Origin: Oceanobacillus senegalensis | GTDB taxonomy: Bacteria; Bacillota; Bacilli; Bacillales; Amphibacillaceae | NCBI RefSeq assembly: GCF_900176885.1 | Contig: NZ_LT839648.1 | Coordinates: forward strand, 2,708,834-2,772,833 | Length of the DNA: 64,000 nt | Direction of reading: 5' to 3' | In this document: positions 27,346 through 37,053 of the stretch, piece after piece | Layout: every line of letters starts with the position of its first letter | Position numbering within the stretch: position 1 is the first letter of the stretch | The notes under the pieces: model-generated | The model's input: only the letters and a program-made list of their open reading frames with translations | The model's database searches: none | What the model was told of the DNA's origin: nothing | Made by a program: the position numbers and the translations under genes

Positions 27346-27533
27346 GATTTCCCATTCCTTTCTATATTCATCCAGCTTGAGTACCTATCTACCCTTATAA
27401 TAGGCACTGGCTTTAGTTTCTAGTTTTTTCTATGGTATAAAAAATATACATCGTTAAAGGGAATTCCATTTGCTATTTATAACAGAAGCATTTAGATTAA
27501 TTTTAGTATGTATTTAAAATGGAGGATATCACC

Positions 27534-28700
27534 ATGGTTTCAGCTAATACACGTTTTTGGATTTTAATATTGCTTGTAACGATTTCAGGCTTTTCTCAAG
27601 GAATGTTATTACCACTTCTTTCAATTATTCTTGAGCAAAATAATATTTCCTCATCAGTTAATGGATTACATGCAACAGGAATATATATTGGTGTTCTTTT
27701 AGCATCACCTTTCATGGAAAAACCTTTACAGAAATTTGGGTTTAAACCAGTTATTTTAGTAGGTGGATTACTTGTCATTATTTCCATGGTGTTATTCCCA
27801 TTTTGGCAAGCTTTGTGGTTTTGGTTTATTTTACGAGTAACGATTGGTATCGGGGACCAAATGCTTCATTTTGGAACCCAAACCTGGATTACAACCACAA
27901 CTCCAAAAGAAATAAGAGGAAGACGAGTTGCTTATTATGGAATGTTTTTCGGATTAGGGTTTGCCATTGGTCCATTAATGACAAGACTTCTATCGATTAG
28001 TGAATCGGCACCATTTATCGTTTCCGCTTTATTAAGCTTAATCGTTTGGTCCACGATGCTTTTTGTTCGAAATGAAACACCAGCGCAAGATCCTCAAGCA
28101 ACTACCGTACAATCCACTACGAATTCTCTTGGCCGTTTTTGGGAAACGGGAAAAGTCGCTTGGGTTGCACTACTTCCAGCTTTTGGATATGGATTTTTAG
28201 AAGCGACTTTACATAGTATCTTCCCCATCTATGGGCTAAGAATTGGTCACAATGTGAGTATTATTGCGCTAATTATTCCATGCTTTGCAGCAGGAAGCTT
28301 AATCACACAAATCCCATTAGGTATCCTTAGTGATAAAATCGGTAGAAGAAAAACCCTCCTTTTTGTATTGTCTGGAGGAGTCTTAAGTTTTATGCTCGCT
28401 GCGGCATTTGAAAGTTCTGTTTTTATTCTTTTCTTTACATTTATACTTGCAGGAATGTTAGTTGGATCTCTTTATTCCATGGGCATTTCCTATATGACAG
28501 ATCTCTTACCTACCCCACTGCTCCCAGCTGGGAATCTAATGATAAGTATTGTTTTTAGTATCGGAAGTATTAGTGGTCCATTTTTAGGTGGAGTATTTGT
28601 AGATATTTTTCCTCACGTTTCGTTTTTCTATTTAATTGTCTGTGTTTTATTTATTGTTACTGCAGCAATTTATTTTAAAAGAGAACCTAGTAAAACCTAA
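27534..28700 (+). CDS. yfkF: MFS transporter YfkF
   Basis: A 388-residue, twelve-segment drug/metabolite major facilitator matching YfkF. The motif A loop GRRKTLLFVLSG lies between segments 8 and 9 and the family start is VSANTRFWILILLV. The ATG at 27534 is chosen: GGAGG (27521-27525) sits 8 bases before it, and the upstream in-frame ATG at 27519 overlaps that site. Substrate unknown; efflux is likely. Confidence 0.88.
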   Translation: MVSANTRFWILILLVTISGFSQGMLLPLLSIILEQNNISSSVNGLHATGIYIGVLLASPFMEKPLQKFGFKPVILVGGLLVIISMVLFPFWQALWFWFILRVTIGIGDQMLHFGTQTWITTTTPKEIRGRRVAYYGMFFGLGFAIGPLMTRLLSISESAPFIVSALLSLIVWSTMLFVRNETPAQDPQATTVQSTTNSLGRFWETGKVAWVALLPAFGYGFLEATLHSIFPIYGLRIGHNVSIIALIIPCFAAGSLITQIPLGILSDKIGRRKTLLFVLSGGVLSFMLAAAFESSVFILFFTFILAGMLVGSLYSMGISYMTDLLPTPLLPAGNLMISIVFSIGSISGPFLGGVFVDIFPHVSFFYLIVCVLFIVTAAIYFKREPSKT

Positions 28701-28704
28701 AAAG

Positions 28705-28985
28705 AGTCTGGGACATAACTAAAGTGTTTAGCCCAAATCCGAACATTGCATCTTACTAGCGAAGGAAATACACGGAGACTCCTACGGCAAGAAAAGCCTA
28801 GGTGAGACTACGAAGAGCGATAGCTCGAAGTAGGCTCAGCAGCGGCCTAAGGTGCGGGTAGTGTATTTCCGTAGCGGATTATATGCACGACCATGTTCGG
28901 ATTTCACATTGATATAAACACTTTTGTCACGTCCTCATTTTCTCAAATATAAGAATGCTGCAATTAGCTTCTCTCTGTCCCAACC
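28705..28985. repeat. Large imperfect inverted repeat
   Basis: A 280-base palindrome-like element follows yfkF. Pairs include AAAGTGTTTA (28721-28730) with TAAACACTTT (28915-28924), AAATCCGAACAT (28735-28746) with ATGTTCGGATTT (28893-28904), GGAAATACAC with GTGTATTTCC, and the outer GGGACA with TGTCCC. A fragment of the same family lies at 18.97 kb. This is a family of Bacillaceae intergenic repeats; no frame is coded. Confidence 0.75.
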
Positions 28986-29174
28986 ACTATTTAACCAGAT
29001 TCTTTTATTCCCTTCCATACTTGGTCATCTAATACCACTTTCTTTTCATTTTCTGCTTCATTTCTATCATTAAAACCTTCTTTCAATTATATAAATTCTA
29101 AATTAACTAAAATTTATTGCTGTAATTGTATTGACAACAATTAATATAATGATAAAATAACAATACATATTATA

Positions 29175-29189
29175 TTATAATAATTATAA
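29175..29189. promoter_or_regulatory. Consensus PerR box upstream of zosA
   Basis: TTATAATAATTATAA is an exact match to the PerR consensus TTATAATNATTATAA, 100 bases upstream of the zosA start. Confidence 0.85.
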
Positions 29190-29250
29190 ACAAGGGCGTT
29201 TCAGCTAAATATAATAAAGGTTTTATGAAATAACTATTGTTTTATGTGAA

Positions 29251-29265
29251 TGATTATTATTCTCA
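29251..29265. promoter_or_regulatory. Fur/PerR-like box next to the zosA ribosome binding site
   Basis: TGATTATTATTCTCA matches the Fur 7-1-7 consensus TGATAATNATTATCA at 12 of 14 defined positions. It lies about 10 bases before the ribosome binding site, downstream of the PerR box. Which Fur-family protein would bind is open. Confidence 0.4.
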
Positions 29266-29288
29266 ATTAGATGGAGGTATTGATAATA

Positions 29289-31223
29289 ATGATGACAGAA
29301 TCAAACGCGTTGCAAAGTCCTAAATCCAATGCGTCCCCTTCCTTAGATAGTAAAAGCTTCACAAGCAGAGTAAAAGAACACTTAGAGTTAATCGCCGCAT
29401 TGCTTAGTGGATTCCTTATTTTAATTACCTGGTCACTAGAAAGCACCCTTTCCGAGCCCATGTGGGTTATTCTACACATTATCGCCTTTACCATTGGTGG
29501 CTATGCGAAGGCAAAGGAAGGGATTACAGAGACCATTCAATCCAAACGTTTAAATGTAGAAATGCTAATGATTTTTGCCGCTATTGGTTCAGTTTCCATC
29601 GGATATTGGACAGAAGGTGCAATTCTAATTTTTATTTTTGCTTTATCAGGTGCTTTAGAAACATACTCTATGAATAAAAGTAATAAAGCCATTTCTTCTT
29701 TAATGGAACTCCAACCTGAGGAAGCAATTCGAATAGAAAATGGTCAGGAAAAAGTTGTTCCAGTTTCCTCTCTAAAAATCAATGATTCCATTCTTGTACG
29801 AGCAGGAGAACGGATCCCTGCTGATGGATTAATTAAAAAGGGATCAAGTGCCATCGATGAGAGTGCCATAACAGGTGAATCCATGCCTATTAATAAATTT
29901 GATTCCAATGAGGTATATGCTGGAACGGTTGCGTTGGATGGAACATTAACCATCGAAATCACAACCAAGCCAACTGAAACCCTATTCCAAAAAATAATTA
30001 ATATGGTACAGAATGCACAAGAAGAAAAGTCTCCCTCCCAACTATTTATCGAACGCTTTGAAGGAACATACGTAAATATTGTATTAATTTCTGTTGCTGT
30101 TATGATGTTTTTACCTTATTTAGCTTTTGGTTGGTCATTATCAGATAGTATTTACCGTGCAATGGTTTTATTAGTGGTTGCATCTCCATGCGCACTAGTC
30201 GCATCAATAACACCAGCAACCCTTTCAGCAATTTCAAACGCAGCAAGAAAAGGAATTCTATTTAAAGGGGGAGTTCACGCGGAAAATCTAAATCATGTTA
30301 AAGCCATCGCATTTGATAAAACCGGAACATTAACAAATGGAAAGCCCAAAGTAACGGATGCGTATTTTGACCCTAGTTATGATGAGGAGGAAATTCGTGC
30401 CATAGTTGGTTCCATCGAAAAAGAATCAACCCACCCCCTCGCAAAAGCACTCACAGAATATAGTTTCAAGAATTATACAAATAAAACCGTAGAAGTTAAA
30501 CAAATGAAAAATATTAGTGGTAAGGGAGTTACTGCTATCGTAAATAATCAAAATTGGCAAATAGGAAAACCAGAATTAGTAGGTAAGGAAAAAGCAAACC
30601 AATTTCTAAATGGAATTGCACCTAAGCTAGCTGAACAAGGAAAGACCATTGTGCTTGCAAAGGTGGACGGTCAAATTGTTGCTGTTTTTGCTTTAAAAGA
30701 TACCATTCGAAATACGACAAAAAAAGCAATTAGCCAGCTAAAAGATGATGGTATCTATACTATTATGCTTACAGGAGATAATGATCTTACTGCCAAAGCT
30801 GTTGCCGATGAAGCAGGGATAGATTCTTACATCGCCAATTGCCTTCCACAGGAAAAAGTAAATCATGTGAAGGCATTACGAGACAAATACAGCAATATTG
30901 CAATGATTGGTGATGGTATAAATGATGCACCCGCACTCGCTACAGCAAACGTAGGGATAGCTATGGGCGAAGGAACTGACGTTGCTTTAGAAACTTCTGA
31001 TATTGTACTTATGAAAAATGACTTAGCTAAACTAACCGATACCATTGCCCTTTCTAGTCGCATGAATCGAATTATAAAACAAAATATTGTATTTTCCCTA
31101 AGTGTTATCTTTATTCTTATTCTTACAAACTACCTGCAAGTACTAGATCTTCCGCTAGGAGTTATTGGACACGAAGGAAGCACGATATTAGTCATCTTGA
31201 ATGGACTACGATTATTAAAATAA
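29289..31223 (+). CDS. zosA: ZosA-type P1B ATPase for zinc or another divalent metal
   Basis: A 644-residue P-type ATPase. Membrane segments come early; the metal-path motif is SPC (ASPCALVAS about residue 298), the phosphorylation site DKTGTLT about residue 345, the ATP-binding HP motif is ESTHPLAKAL, and GDGINDAP precedes the last segments. No N-terminal heavy-metal domain is present. In B. subtilis, PerR-controlled ZosA imports zinc under peroxide stress; here an exact PerR box precedes it. The ATG at 29289 follows GGAGG by about 12 bases; the upstream in-frame ATG (29271) overlaps that site. Direction of transport is inferred from the orthologue. Confidence 0.92.
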   Translation: MMTESNALQSPKSNASPSLDSKSFTSRVKEHLELIAALLSGFLILITWSLESTLSEPMWVILHIIAFTIGGYAKAKEGITETIQSKRLNVEMLMIFAAIGSVSIGYWTEGAILIFIFALSGALETYSMNKSNKAISSLMELQPEEAIRIENGQEKVVPVSSLKINDSILVRAGERIPADGLIKKGSSAIDESAITGESMPINKFDSNEVYAGTVALDGTLTIEITTKPTETLFQKIINMVQNAQEEKSPSQLFIERFEGTYVNIVLISVAVMMFLPYLAFGWSLSDSIYRAMVLLVVASPCALVASITPATLSAISNAARKGILFKGGVHAENLNHVKAIAFDKTGTLTNGKPKVTDAYFDPSYDEEEIRAIVGSIEKESTHPLAKALTEYSFKNYTNKTVEVKQMKNISGKGVTAIVNNQNWQIGKPELVGKEKANQFLNGIAPKLAEQGKTIVLAKVDGQIVAVFALKDTIRNTTKKAISQLKDDGIYTIMLTGDNDLTAKAVADEAGIDSYIANCLPQEKVNHVKALRDKYSNIAMIGDGINDAPALATANVGIAMGEGTDVALETSDIVLMKNDLAKLTDTIALSSRMNRIIKQNIVFSLSVIFILILTNYLQVLDLPLGVIGHEGSTILVILNGLRLLK

Positions 31224-31225
31224 GC

Positions 31226-31261
31226 AAAAAAATCGCTCAGACATTCTGAGCGATTTTTTTG
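31226..31261 (+). terminator. Terminator of zosA
   Basis: AAAAAATCGCTCAG and CTGAGCGATTTTTT form a long stem around ACATT, followed by T residues. Confidence 0.9.
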
Positions 31262-31299
31262 CTTAATTTACTTATGGGAATAGAGTCTAACTATAGTAC

Positions 31300-32121
31300 T
31301 TACTTTCCCCACTTATATTGATTAATCAATGAATTCACAATTCCACCAAGTATGATGATGATCCCGAACAAATAAAACCAAATCATTAAAATGATAATCG
31401 CACCCAGGCTTCCATACTTCACTGAATAGTTTGCGAACGTTGTAACGTAGAAGGAAAATCCAAATGAAACAACCTGCCATGCAATGGTACCTAATATACT
31501 TCCCCAAACCGCATCTCTAAAATATACATGTTTATTTGGGGCTAGTTTGTACAAAAACAGTAATACGATAAAAAAGATAATAGTAGATATCACCCAACGG
31601 AGGGTTTCCCAAACATTAAGGAAGTTTTCCGATAATCCAAAAAAAGCAAAAATATTTTCTCCTATAATCCTACCGAATACAGGGAGCAAGAGGGCAACAA
31701 CAATTACTAAAACCATTGCAATCGTTAAAACGACAGCAAGTAACCTGGTGACAATAAAAGAGCGATTTTCATCAATGTTATAAGCTCGGTTAAATGCTTT
31801 TATAATCGCATTAATCGCATTTGAAGCTGCCCACAATGTACCAATTATCCCAATCGACAATAAGCCTCCACTATTTTGATTTAAAAGTTGCTCTAAATTG
31901 TTATGGATTAAGGTCATTACTTCTTTTGGTGCATAATGGTCAATGATATCTGTAATCATACCTTCGTTAATCGGTAAATATCCAATAAGATTAAGAAGAA
32001 ATAATAAGAACGGGAAAAGTGATAGCAAGAAAAAATATGCTAATTGTGCGGCAAGTCCAAATGCATCTACATCATCTATTCGTTTGAAAAGTTGCTTACC
32101 GATTGCAATCAGATTTCCCAT
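31300..32121 (-). CDS. yfkH: YihY/BrkB family membrane protein (YfkH)
   Basis: A 273-residue membrane protein with six hydrophobic segments, of the YihY/virulence factor BrkB family. The conserved DAFGLAAQLAYFFLLSLFPF opening (about residues 15-34) is present. The family is not a ribonuclease as once thought; its role is unknown. The ATG at 32121 follows GGAG by eight bases. It is read after yfkI, across an internal terminator. Confidence 0.86.
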   Translation of the reverse strand: MGNLIAIGKQLFKRIDDVDAFGLAAQLAYFFLLSLFPFLLFLLNLIGYLPINEGMITDIIDHYAPKEVMTLIHNNLEQLLNQNSGGLLSIGIIGTLWAASNAINAIIKAFNRAYNIDENRSFIVTRLLAVVLTIAMVLVIVVALLLPVFGRIIGENIFAFFGLSENFLNVWETLRWVISTIIFFIVLLFLYKLAPNKHVYFRDAVWGSILGTIAWQVVSFGFSFYVTTFANYSVKYGSLGAIIILMIWFYLFGIIIILGGIVNSLINQYKWGK

Positions 32122-32141
32122 CAAATTCTCTCCTATAATTT

Positions 32142-32169
32142 AAAAAATCGGCCATAAGCCGATTTTTTT
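32142..32169 (-). terminator. Terminator between yfkI and yfkH
   Basis: AAAAATCGGC and GCCGATTTTT form a 10-base stem around CATAA, downstream of yfkI and upstream of yfkH, so yfkJ-yfkI may be transcribed apart from yfkH. Confidence 0.8.
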
Positions 32170-32192
32170 ACTGTTGTTTACCCACTATTAAT

Positions 32193-32483
32193 TTATTCTT
32201 TGGTACTATTTTTATTCGTAAATTTATCAATCGTTGTTTCAACTTGTTCCAATGCATTAATTGCATTATCCGCTCCACTTGCAACTGTTTCATTTAAACG
32301 ATCCACCGTATTACGAACCGCCACAATTGCCTCTGATGGATGTTGTATATAATATGTAGAGCCAGATTTTGCTGATTCTAAGGTTGATTTTGCATAATCC
32401 CTAGTGTCCTTATCCAAAAGGGAGACAATTGTCCCTACTGTAGCTCCAATTACCATTCCTGAAATTAATCTGCGTTTGCCCAT
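32193..32483 (-). CDS. yfkI: YtxH-like protein YfkI
   Basis: A 96-residue protein with an N-terminal glycine-rich hydrophobic segment (LISGMVIGATVGTIVSLL) followed by a coiled-coil-like amphipathic stretch, typical of the YtxH/YfkI type. ATGs at 32489 and 32483 are both possible; GGAG is placed best for 32483. It lies directly after yfkJ. Role unknown, with envelope stress suggested for YtxH-like proteins. Confidence 0.78.
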   Translation of the reverse strand: MGKRRLISGMVIGATVGTIVSLLDKDTRDYAKSTLESAKSGSTYYIQHPSEAIVAVRNTVDRLNETVASGADNAINALEQVETTIDKFTNKNSTKE

Positions 32484-32498
32484 TTTCATTCTCTCCTT

Positions 32499-32975
32499 TT
32501 AGCTATGTAAGTGTTCCTTCTTAATTTGTTTTAATAATTGGAAACATCCCTCAGAAACTAGTTGATACGTATAATCAAAATTCCCAGTAAAATATGGATC
32601 TGGTACCTCATCTTCCTTCGGGTCTTCCACATAATCCATTAATTTTGCAATGACCGCTTCATTATTACTTTGATTACGAATACGTTTTAGTCCTTCTATA
32701 TTTTGGTCATCCATTGCAATAATATAATCAAAATCATTCCAATCTTTTTCGGTAACTTTTCTTGCGACCATGCCTTCATAAGATATGTTTTGTCTATTTA
32801 ATACCTCTCTCGTTCCTCGATGAGGCGGATTCCCTATATGCCAATCTCCTAACCCACCCGAATCCACTTCAATTTTACCAGATAAATTTTCTTTCCTTAC
32901 CATATCCCTGAAAATTGCCTCTGCCATTGGGGACCTACAAATATTTCCTAGACACACAAATAAAATTCGTATCAC
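32499..32975 (-). CDS. yfkJ: Low-molecular-weight protein-tyrosine phosphatase YfkJ
   Basis: A 158-residue LMW-PTP. The catalytic P-loop C-X5-R is CLGNICR (C8-R14), followed by the family serine, and the general-acid loop DPYFTG is near residue 128. It hydrolyses phosphotyrosine; in B. subtilis YfkJ is linked to stress resistance. The GTG at 32975 is preferred because AGGTGA lies 5 bases upstream and the product then begins MIRILFVCLGN; the GTG at 32984 overlaps that site. Confidence 0.93.
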   Translation of the reverse strand: MIRILFVCLGNICRSPMAEAIFRDMVRKENLSGKIEVDSGGLGDWHIGNPPHRGTREVLNRQNISYEGMVARKVTEKDWNDFDYIIAMDDQNIEGLKRIRNQSNNEAVIAKLMDYVEDPKEDEVPDPYFTGNFDYTYQLVSEGCFQLLKQIKKEHLHS

Positions 32976-33255
32976 TTGAATCACCTATCATTCGTTTACT
33001 CCTATTATAAGCAATTTATACATGGATTAGCAAAGATTAATACATAATATGACATTTATATCCATCTTTCTATTATATGTTTAAAATCACCATGAATAAA
33101 TAAAAATATTATTATAATTTTCAAATTTCACTTGACTTTTAGTCCTATTTTACTGAATATTATATAATATAGGAATATTTACATCCAGAACATCAGCTTT
33201 GTGAAATCCTTATGCTGCATCAAAAAAAACTGAAATCACAAAGGGGGAAGTAATA

Positions 33256-34620
33256 ATGCAAGAAATCATCAGTGCAATAAGTGGATTTGTTTGGGGGCCA
33301 CCAACATTAATATTGATTGTTGGAACAGGTTTGTATCTTACATTTCGGCTTGGTTTTCTACAATTTAAAACCATGCCGTATGCCTTAAAACTGGCCTTTA
33401 GTCCAAAAAGACAGGATAAAGAATCTAAAGGTGATATCAGTCATTATGAAGCATTATCAACCGCTATGGCAGCAACGGTCGGAACAGGGAACATCGTTGG
33501 GGTAGCAACGGCAGTTATTCTTGGTGGGCCTGGTGCGGTATTTTGGATGTGGATTACAGCTCTTGTTGGTATGGCTACGAAATATTCAGAAGCTCTCTTA
33601 GCTGTTAAATATCGTGTCACTAACTCAAGAGGGGAAATGTCTGGTGGGCCAATGTACTACCTTGAAAAAGGACTAGGACAAAAGTGGCTCGGAGTTCTAT
33701 TTGCTATTTTCGGTTCCGTTGCAGCATTTGGAATTGGAAACATGGTTCAATCTAAAGCAGTATCTGATGCATTAGCAGGTTCCTTTAGTATCCCACATTG
33801 GGTAACAGGAATTGTATTAACCATATTAGCTGCACTCGTTATTCTAGGTGGAATCAAAAGTATCGGTAAAGTAACAGCATTGCTAGTTCCATTTATGGCC
33901 TTATTTTATATTATTGCGGGTCTTATTATCATGGTAATGAATATAGACATTATTCCTGCAGCTCTAGGATTAATCTTTACTGATGCGTTTACAGCAAACG
34001 CTGTAGGTGGTGGTATATTAGGTACCGTAATTCGTTATGGGGTTGCACGTGGAGTATTCTCCAATGAAGCAGGTCTAGGTTCTGCCCCAATTGCCGCTGC
34101 AGCAGCTAAAACCGATTATCCTGGACGTCAGGCGCTTGTATCTATGACCCAGGTTTTAATTGATACAATCATCGTATGTTCTATCACTGGAATTACAATA
34201 GTAATGGCAAATATGTATTCTTCCGGGGATGTCGCTGGTGGAAACCTTACTGCTGTTTCCTTCTCTCATTTCCTAGGAGATATCGGTGGAATCATGGTAA
34301 CTATCGCAATCGTTCTATTTGCCTTTTCAACCCTAGTTGGCTGGTCTTACTATGGTGAGAAATGTTTCTCTTACTTATTTTCAGATAAAGCTATTCCATA
34401 TTATCGTGTAGTTTTTGTTGTTGCCATCATGTATGGGGCAATGGAAGAACTTAGCATAGTATGGGGTATCTCTGATATTATGAATGCTCTCATGGCAATC
34501 CCTAACTTAATTGGCCTCTTAGGGCTATCAGGTGTCGTTGTCTATGAAACAAAGAAATTCTTGAAGGTTGCAAAAGAAGAAAAAGAACAAGAAAAAGCAA
34601 AAAAGGCGGAATCTGCATAG
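33256..34620 (+). CDS. Sodium:alanine/glycine symporter (AgcS family)
   Basis: A 454-residue, ten- to eleven-segment carrier of the AGCS (DAACS-like alanine) family. The signature GTGNIVGVATAVILGGPGAV is at about residues 78-97. Family members import alanine or glycine with sodium; some carry glutamine. A glutaminase lies 1 kb away on the other strand, so glutamine is a possibility, but it is not established. GGGGGAAG precedes the ATG and a good terminator follows. Confidence 0.9.
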   Translation: MQEIISAISGFVWGPPTLILIVGTGLYLTFRLGFLQFKTMPYALKLAFSPKRQDKESKGDISHYEALSTAMAATVGTGNIVGVATAVILGGPGAVFWMWITALVGMATKYSEALLAVKYRVTNSRGEMSGGPMYYLEKGLGQKWLGVLFAIFGSVAAFGIGNMVQSKAVSDALAGSFSIPHWVTGIVLTILAALVILGGIKSIGKVTALLVPFMALFYIIAGLIIMVMNIDIIPAALGLIFTDAFTANAVGGGILGTVIRYGVARGVFSNEAGLGSAPIAAAAAKTDYPGRQALVSMTQVLIDTIIVCSITGITIVMANMYSSGDVAGGNLTAVSFSHFLGDIGGIMVTIAIVLFAFSTLVGWSYYGEKCFSYLFSDKAIPYYRVVFVVAIMYGAMEELSIVWGISDIMNALMAIPNLIGLLGLSGVVVYETKKFLKVAKEEKEQEKAKKAESA

Positions 34621-34626
34621 TAATAG

Positions 34627-34661
34627 AAAAAAGTGCTCTCAAGGATGGGAGCACTTTTTAT
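34627..34661 (+). terminator. Terminator of the alanine symporter gene
   Basis: AAAAAGTGCTC and GAGCACTTTTT pair with an inner mismatch around AAGGATG. Confidence 0.85.
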
Positions 34662-34712
34662 TGTTTGAATAGACGGCTATAAAGTAAGAAGAGTGCATGC
34701 CCTCTCCTTCCA

Positions 34713-35378
34713 TCACGCAATTGGTTTGATACACATCTCATCATTATTCTTTGCAGCATTTACATGAGATGCAACACTATACGCCTTCATATCCTCTACG
34801 TCAATGGCATTTAAAAATTGACTTGCTTCTTCAGGTTGAAGCTTAGTTGGTCGAATCCATTCATTTTCCTTATCTTTAGGTAAAATAATTGGCATACGGT
34901 GATGAATCTCTTGCATGAATGGATTTGCTTCCTTTGTTAGAATAGTACATGTGAATAGAGTATTCTCCCCTTGTACCCATTTATCCCAAAGGCCTGCAAA
35001 CGCAAATAATTTACGATTTTTCATCTGGATGCGTTTTGGTTGCTTGGTATCTCCCATTTTCTGCCATTCATAGAAACTATCAGCGACAACTAAGCAACGT
35101 TTCTGTGCCATTAATCGTTTGAAACTTGGTTTCTCATGGGCTGTCTCACTTCTGGCATTAATCATTTTATAACCAATCTTTTCATCTTTTGCCCATGAAG
35201 GGACTAATCCCCAACGTAAATAACCTGCTCTTTTTTCTCTTCCATCATGAATGATTGCTAAAACTTGTTGGCCAGGAGCGATGTTATAACTCGGATGATA
35301 GGAATCAATTGGCTGGTCTAATTCAAATTCCTCTAAAATCTCTAGTTCATCTGCTAATAATGTGTATCTGCCACACAA
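34713..35378 (-). CDS. SRAP-domain abasic-site binding protein (YedK/HMCES family)
   Basis: A 221-residue SRAP protein. Start codon TTG gives MCGRYTL, and after methionine removal Cys2 is the residue that forms a thiazolidine bond with abasic sites in single-stranded DNA. Other conserved residues are in NARSETA, DSFYEWQ and HHRMP. The family protects DNA from strand breaks at abasic sites during replication; no SOS box was identified upstream. GGAG lies about 9 bases before the start. Confidence 0.92.
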   Translation of the reverse strand: MCGRYTLLADELEILEEFELDQPIDSYHPSYNIAPGQQVLAIIHDGREKRAGYLRWGLVPSWAKDEKIGYKMINARSETAHEKPSFKRLMAQKRCLVVADSFYEWQKMGDTKQPKRIQMKNRKLFAFAGLWDKWVQGENTLFTCTILTKEANPFMQEIHHRMPIILPKDKENEWIRPTKLQPEEASQFLNAIDVEDMKAYSVASHVNAAKNNDEMCIKPIA

Positions 35379-35402
35379 TTTCCTTCACTCCTTTAACAGT
35401 TA

Positions 35403-35425
35403 GTTCAAAAAGTCCGGTAAAAGTA
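35403..35425. repeat. Short dispersed repeat, copy 1
   Basis: GTTCAAAAAGTCCGGTAAAA recurs with one change at 37054 (GTTCAAAAAGTCAGGTAAAA), both between genes. A remnant of a larger intergenic repeat family is likely. Confidence 0.5.
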
Positions 35426-35430
35426 ACACT

Positions 35431-36426
35431 TTAAAATATACTTAGATCCCATTGCTTAGCTATATGCCTAAGCAAACGGATTCCTGCAATACTGTTTCCC
35501 TGCTTATCTAATGCTGGTCCATAAACCCCGATACCACACCCTTCTAAGAATGGAAAATCTCCTTCCCGAAATCTTGGTGGTGCTATTGCCACAATACCAC
35601 CTGAAACACCACTCTTAGCCGGAATACCAACATAAGCAGCAAATTTACCAGAGGCATTATACATTCCACAAGTAAGCATTAATGACTTCGCAAGGCGGGC
35701 AACTTGACGAGGAATAATCTCTAACCCTGTTTTCGGATCCTCCCCATCATTAGCCAACACCATACCTAATGTTGCCAGATCATTTATCGATATCTCAATC
35801 GAACATTGCTTAAAATAAGTTTCTAATGTCAATTCAAGATCAGACTCTAAATATTCCAATTCTAGTAAATAGTATCCAATCGCTCTATTCCTAATCGATG
35901 TTTTTCTTTCTGATTCATAAACCTCTTCATTCAACGAAGGACGATATCCTAAAATTTGCTCAAATAAATGTAACAATGGATTGAGCTTTTCGTTAGATGT
36001 TTTTCCATTTAGCATAGAGGTAATGGTAATTGCACCTGCATTAACAAATGGATTAAAGGGTTTTTTTACTTGCCTCATTTCCAGATGCATAATCGAATTA
36101 AATGCTTCCCCCGTAGGCTCCACATCAACTCGGTCCAATATATAGGAAACTCCCCTTTGCATACATGCTACAATAAATGTAAACACTTTGGAAATACTTT
36201 GAATGGTGAATGGAATCCCAACATCACCAGATTCAATCGTTACCCCATTGTTTCCAATAATAGAAATTCCTAGATGATGCTGATTCGCTTCCTGAAGTAT
36301 CGGTATGTATGAGGCAACCTCCCCCTCTTTCGTATGCTTTCTATAAAATTTCACCCAGTCATCTACATAATTTTGAAGCCATTGTTCATTTGAATTAATA
36401 TTTTGATTTGCTGCACCCTGTACCAA
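35431..36426 (-). CDS. glsA: Glutaminase A
   Basis: A glutaminase of the GlsA serine-dependent fold (about 331 residues). The catalytic SxxK lies in TIQSISKVF (about residue 80), and the tyrosine and serine motifs NAGAITITSM and SGVSGGIVAI follow. It turns glutamine into glutamate and ammonia. The start is uncertain: a GTG at 36435 lies within GAGGTGG, and a TTG at 36426 has that site 5 bases upstream, so the TTG is chosen. The length is slightly longer than the usual 309. Confidence 0.9.
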   Translation of the reverse strand: MVQGAANQNINSNEQWLQNYVDDWVKFYRKHTKEGEVASYIPILQEANQHHLGISIIGNNGVTIESGDVGIPFTIQSISKVFTFIVACMQRGVSYILDRVDVEPTGEAFNSIMHLEMRQVKKPFNPFVNAGAITITSMLNGKTSNEKLNPLLHLFEQILGYRPSLNEEVYESERKTSIRNRAIGYYLLELEYLESDLELTLETYFKQCSIEISINDLATLGMVLANDGEDPKTGLEIIPRQVARLAKSLMLTCGMYNASGKFAAYVGIPAKSGVSGGIVAIAPPRFREGDFPFLEGCGIGVYGPALDKQGNSIAGIRLLRHIAKQWDLSIF

Positions 36427-36483
36427 AATAACCACCTCACATGGTAGTTTGTGTATTTTTACAGGAAAATAACAAGAAAAGTC

Positions 36484-36514
36484 AAAAGAGATAACCTCTC
36501 ACGATTATCTCTTT
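36484..36514 (-). terminator. Terminator after the small decayed gene upstream of glsA
   Basis: AAAGAGATAA pairs with TTATCTCTTT around an 8-base loop on the minus strand; it overlaps the 36505 stop codon. Confidence 0.6.
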
Positions 36515-36817
36515 AAAACGTGTACCATTTTGTTAGGTTCATATGGATAGCGTAAAACTTTTGGTAAGCTTCCTTCAACCATTTTTTGGGTTTTCAACGC
36601 TAACTCGGTGCTTTTCAGTGTTTGATATTCTTCTAGATAAATTGGCTCAAATATGTACATTTGTATTTGTATATTCAATGATTTTTTTAGATACTTAACT
36701 TGGTTGTTCAAATAAATCTTTAATTGGTATTTGTCGCTTTTTTTTGAAGCTCAAATACCGTGCCTACAACTTGAATAACAGCTTAGATGTATGTTCTAAT
36801 TATGTGTATCAAGTCAT
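36505..36817 (-). pseudogene. Decayed small gene of unknown type
   Basis: On the minus strand a strong AAAGGAGGAGC site precedes an ATG at 36817, but that frame meets a stop at its third codon. The longest open frame downstream (68 residues, ending 36505, then a terminator) has no ribosome binding site. Segments in three frames look protein-like (QVVGTVFEL, then KKRQIPIKDLFEQPS, then YLKKSLNIQIQMYIFEPIYL), as if one short gene carries two frame changes and a nonsense codon. I do not recognise it. Confidence 0.4.
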
Positions 36818-37053
36818 GCTCCTCCTTTAACCCTTTCACAACTCATTATACTATCGAACTACAAAAAAGGACAAAAGTTAAATAGATAACTAGCTTTTTT
36901 CCTACATAGTATTACAAAAACATTTTTAAAGTGACAGTTTATTACAAAATAATGATATTTTGTAAACAAAATGTTACTTGATTTAACGATTATTTCTGGT
37001 TTACTTATATATATAGCCTTTTAATGGGGAAGAATTTATTTTTTACAGGCTGT

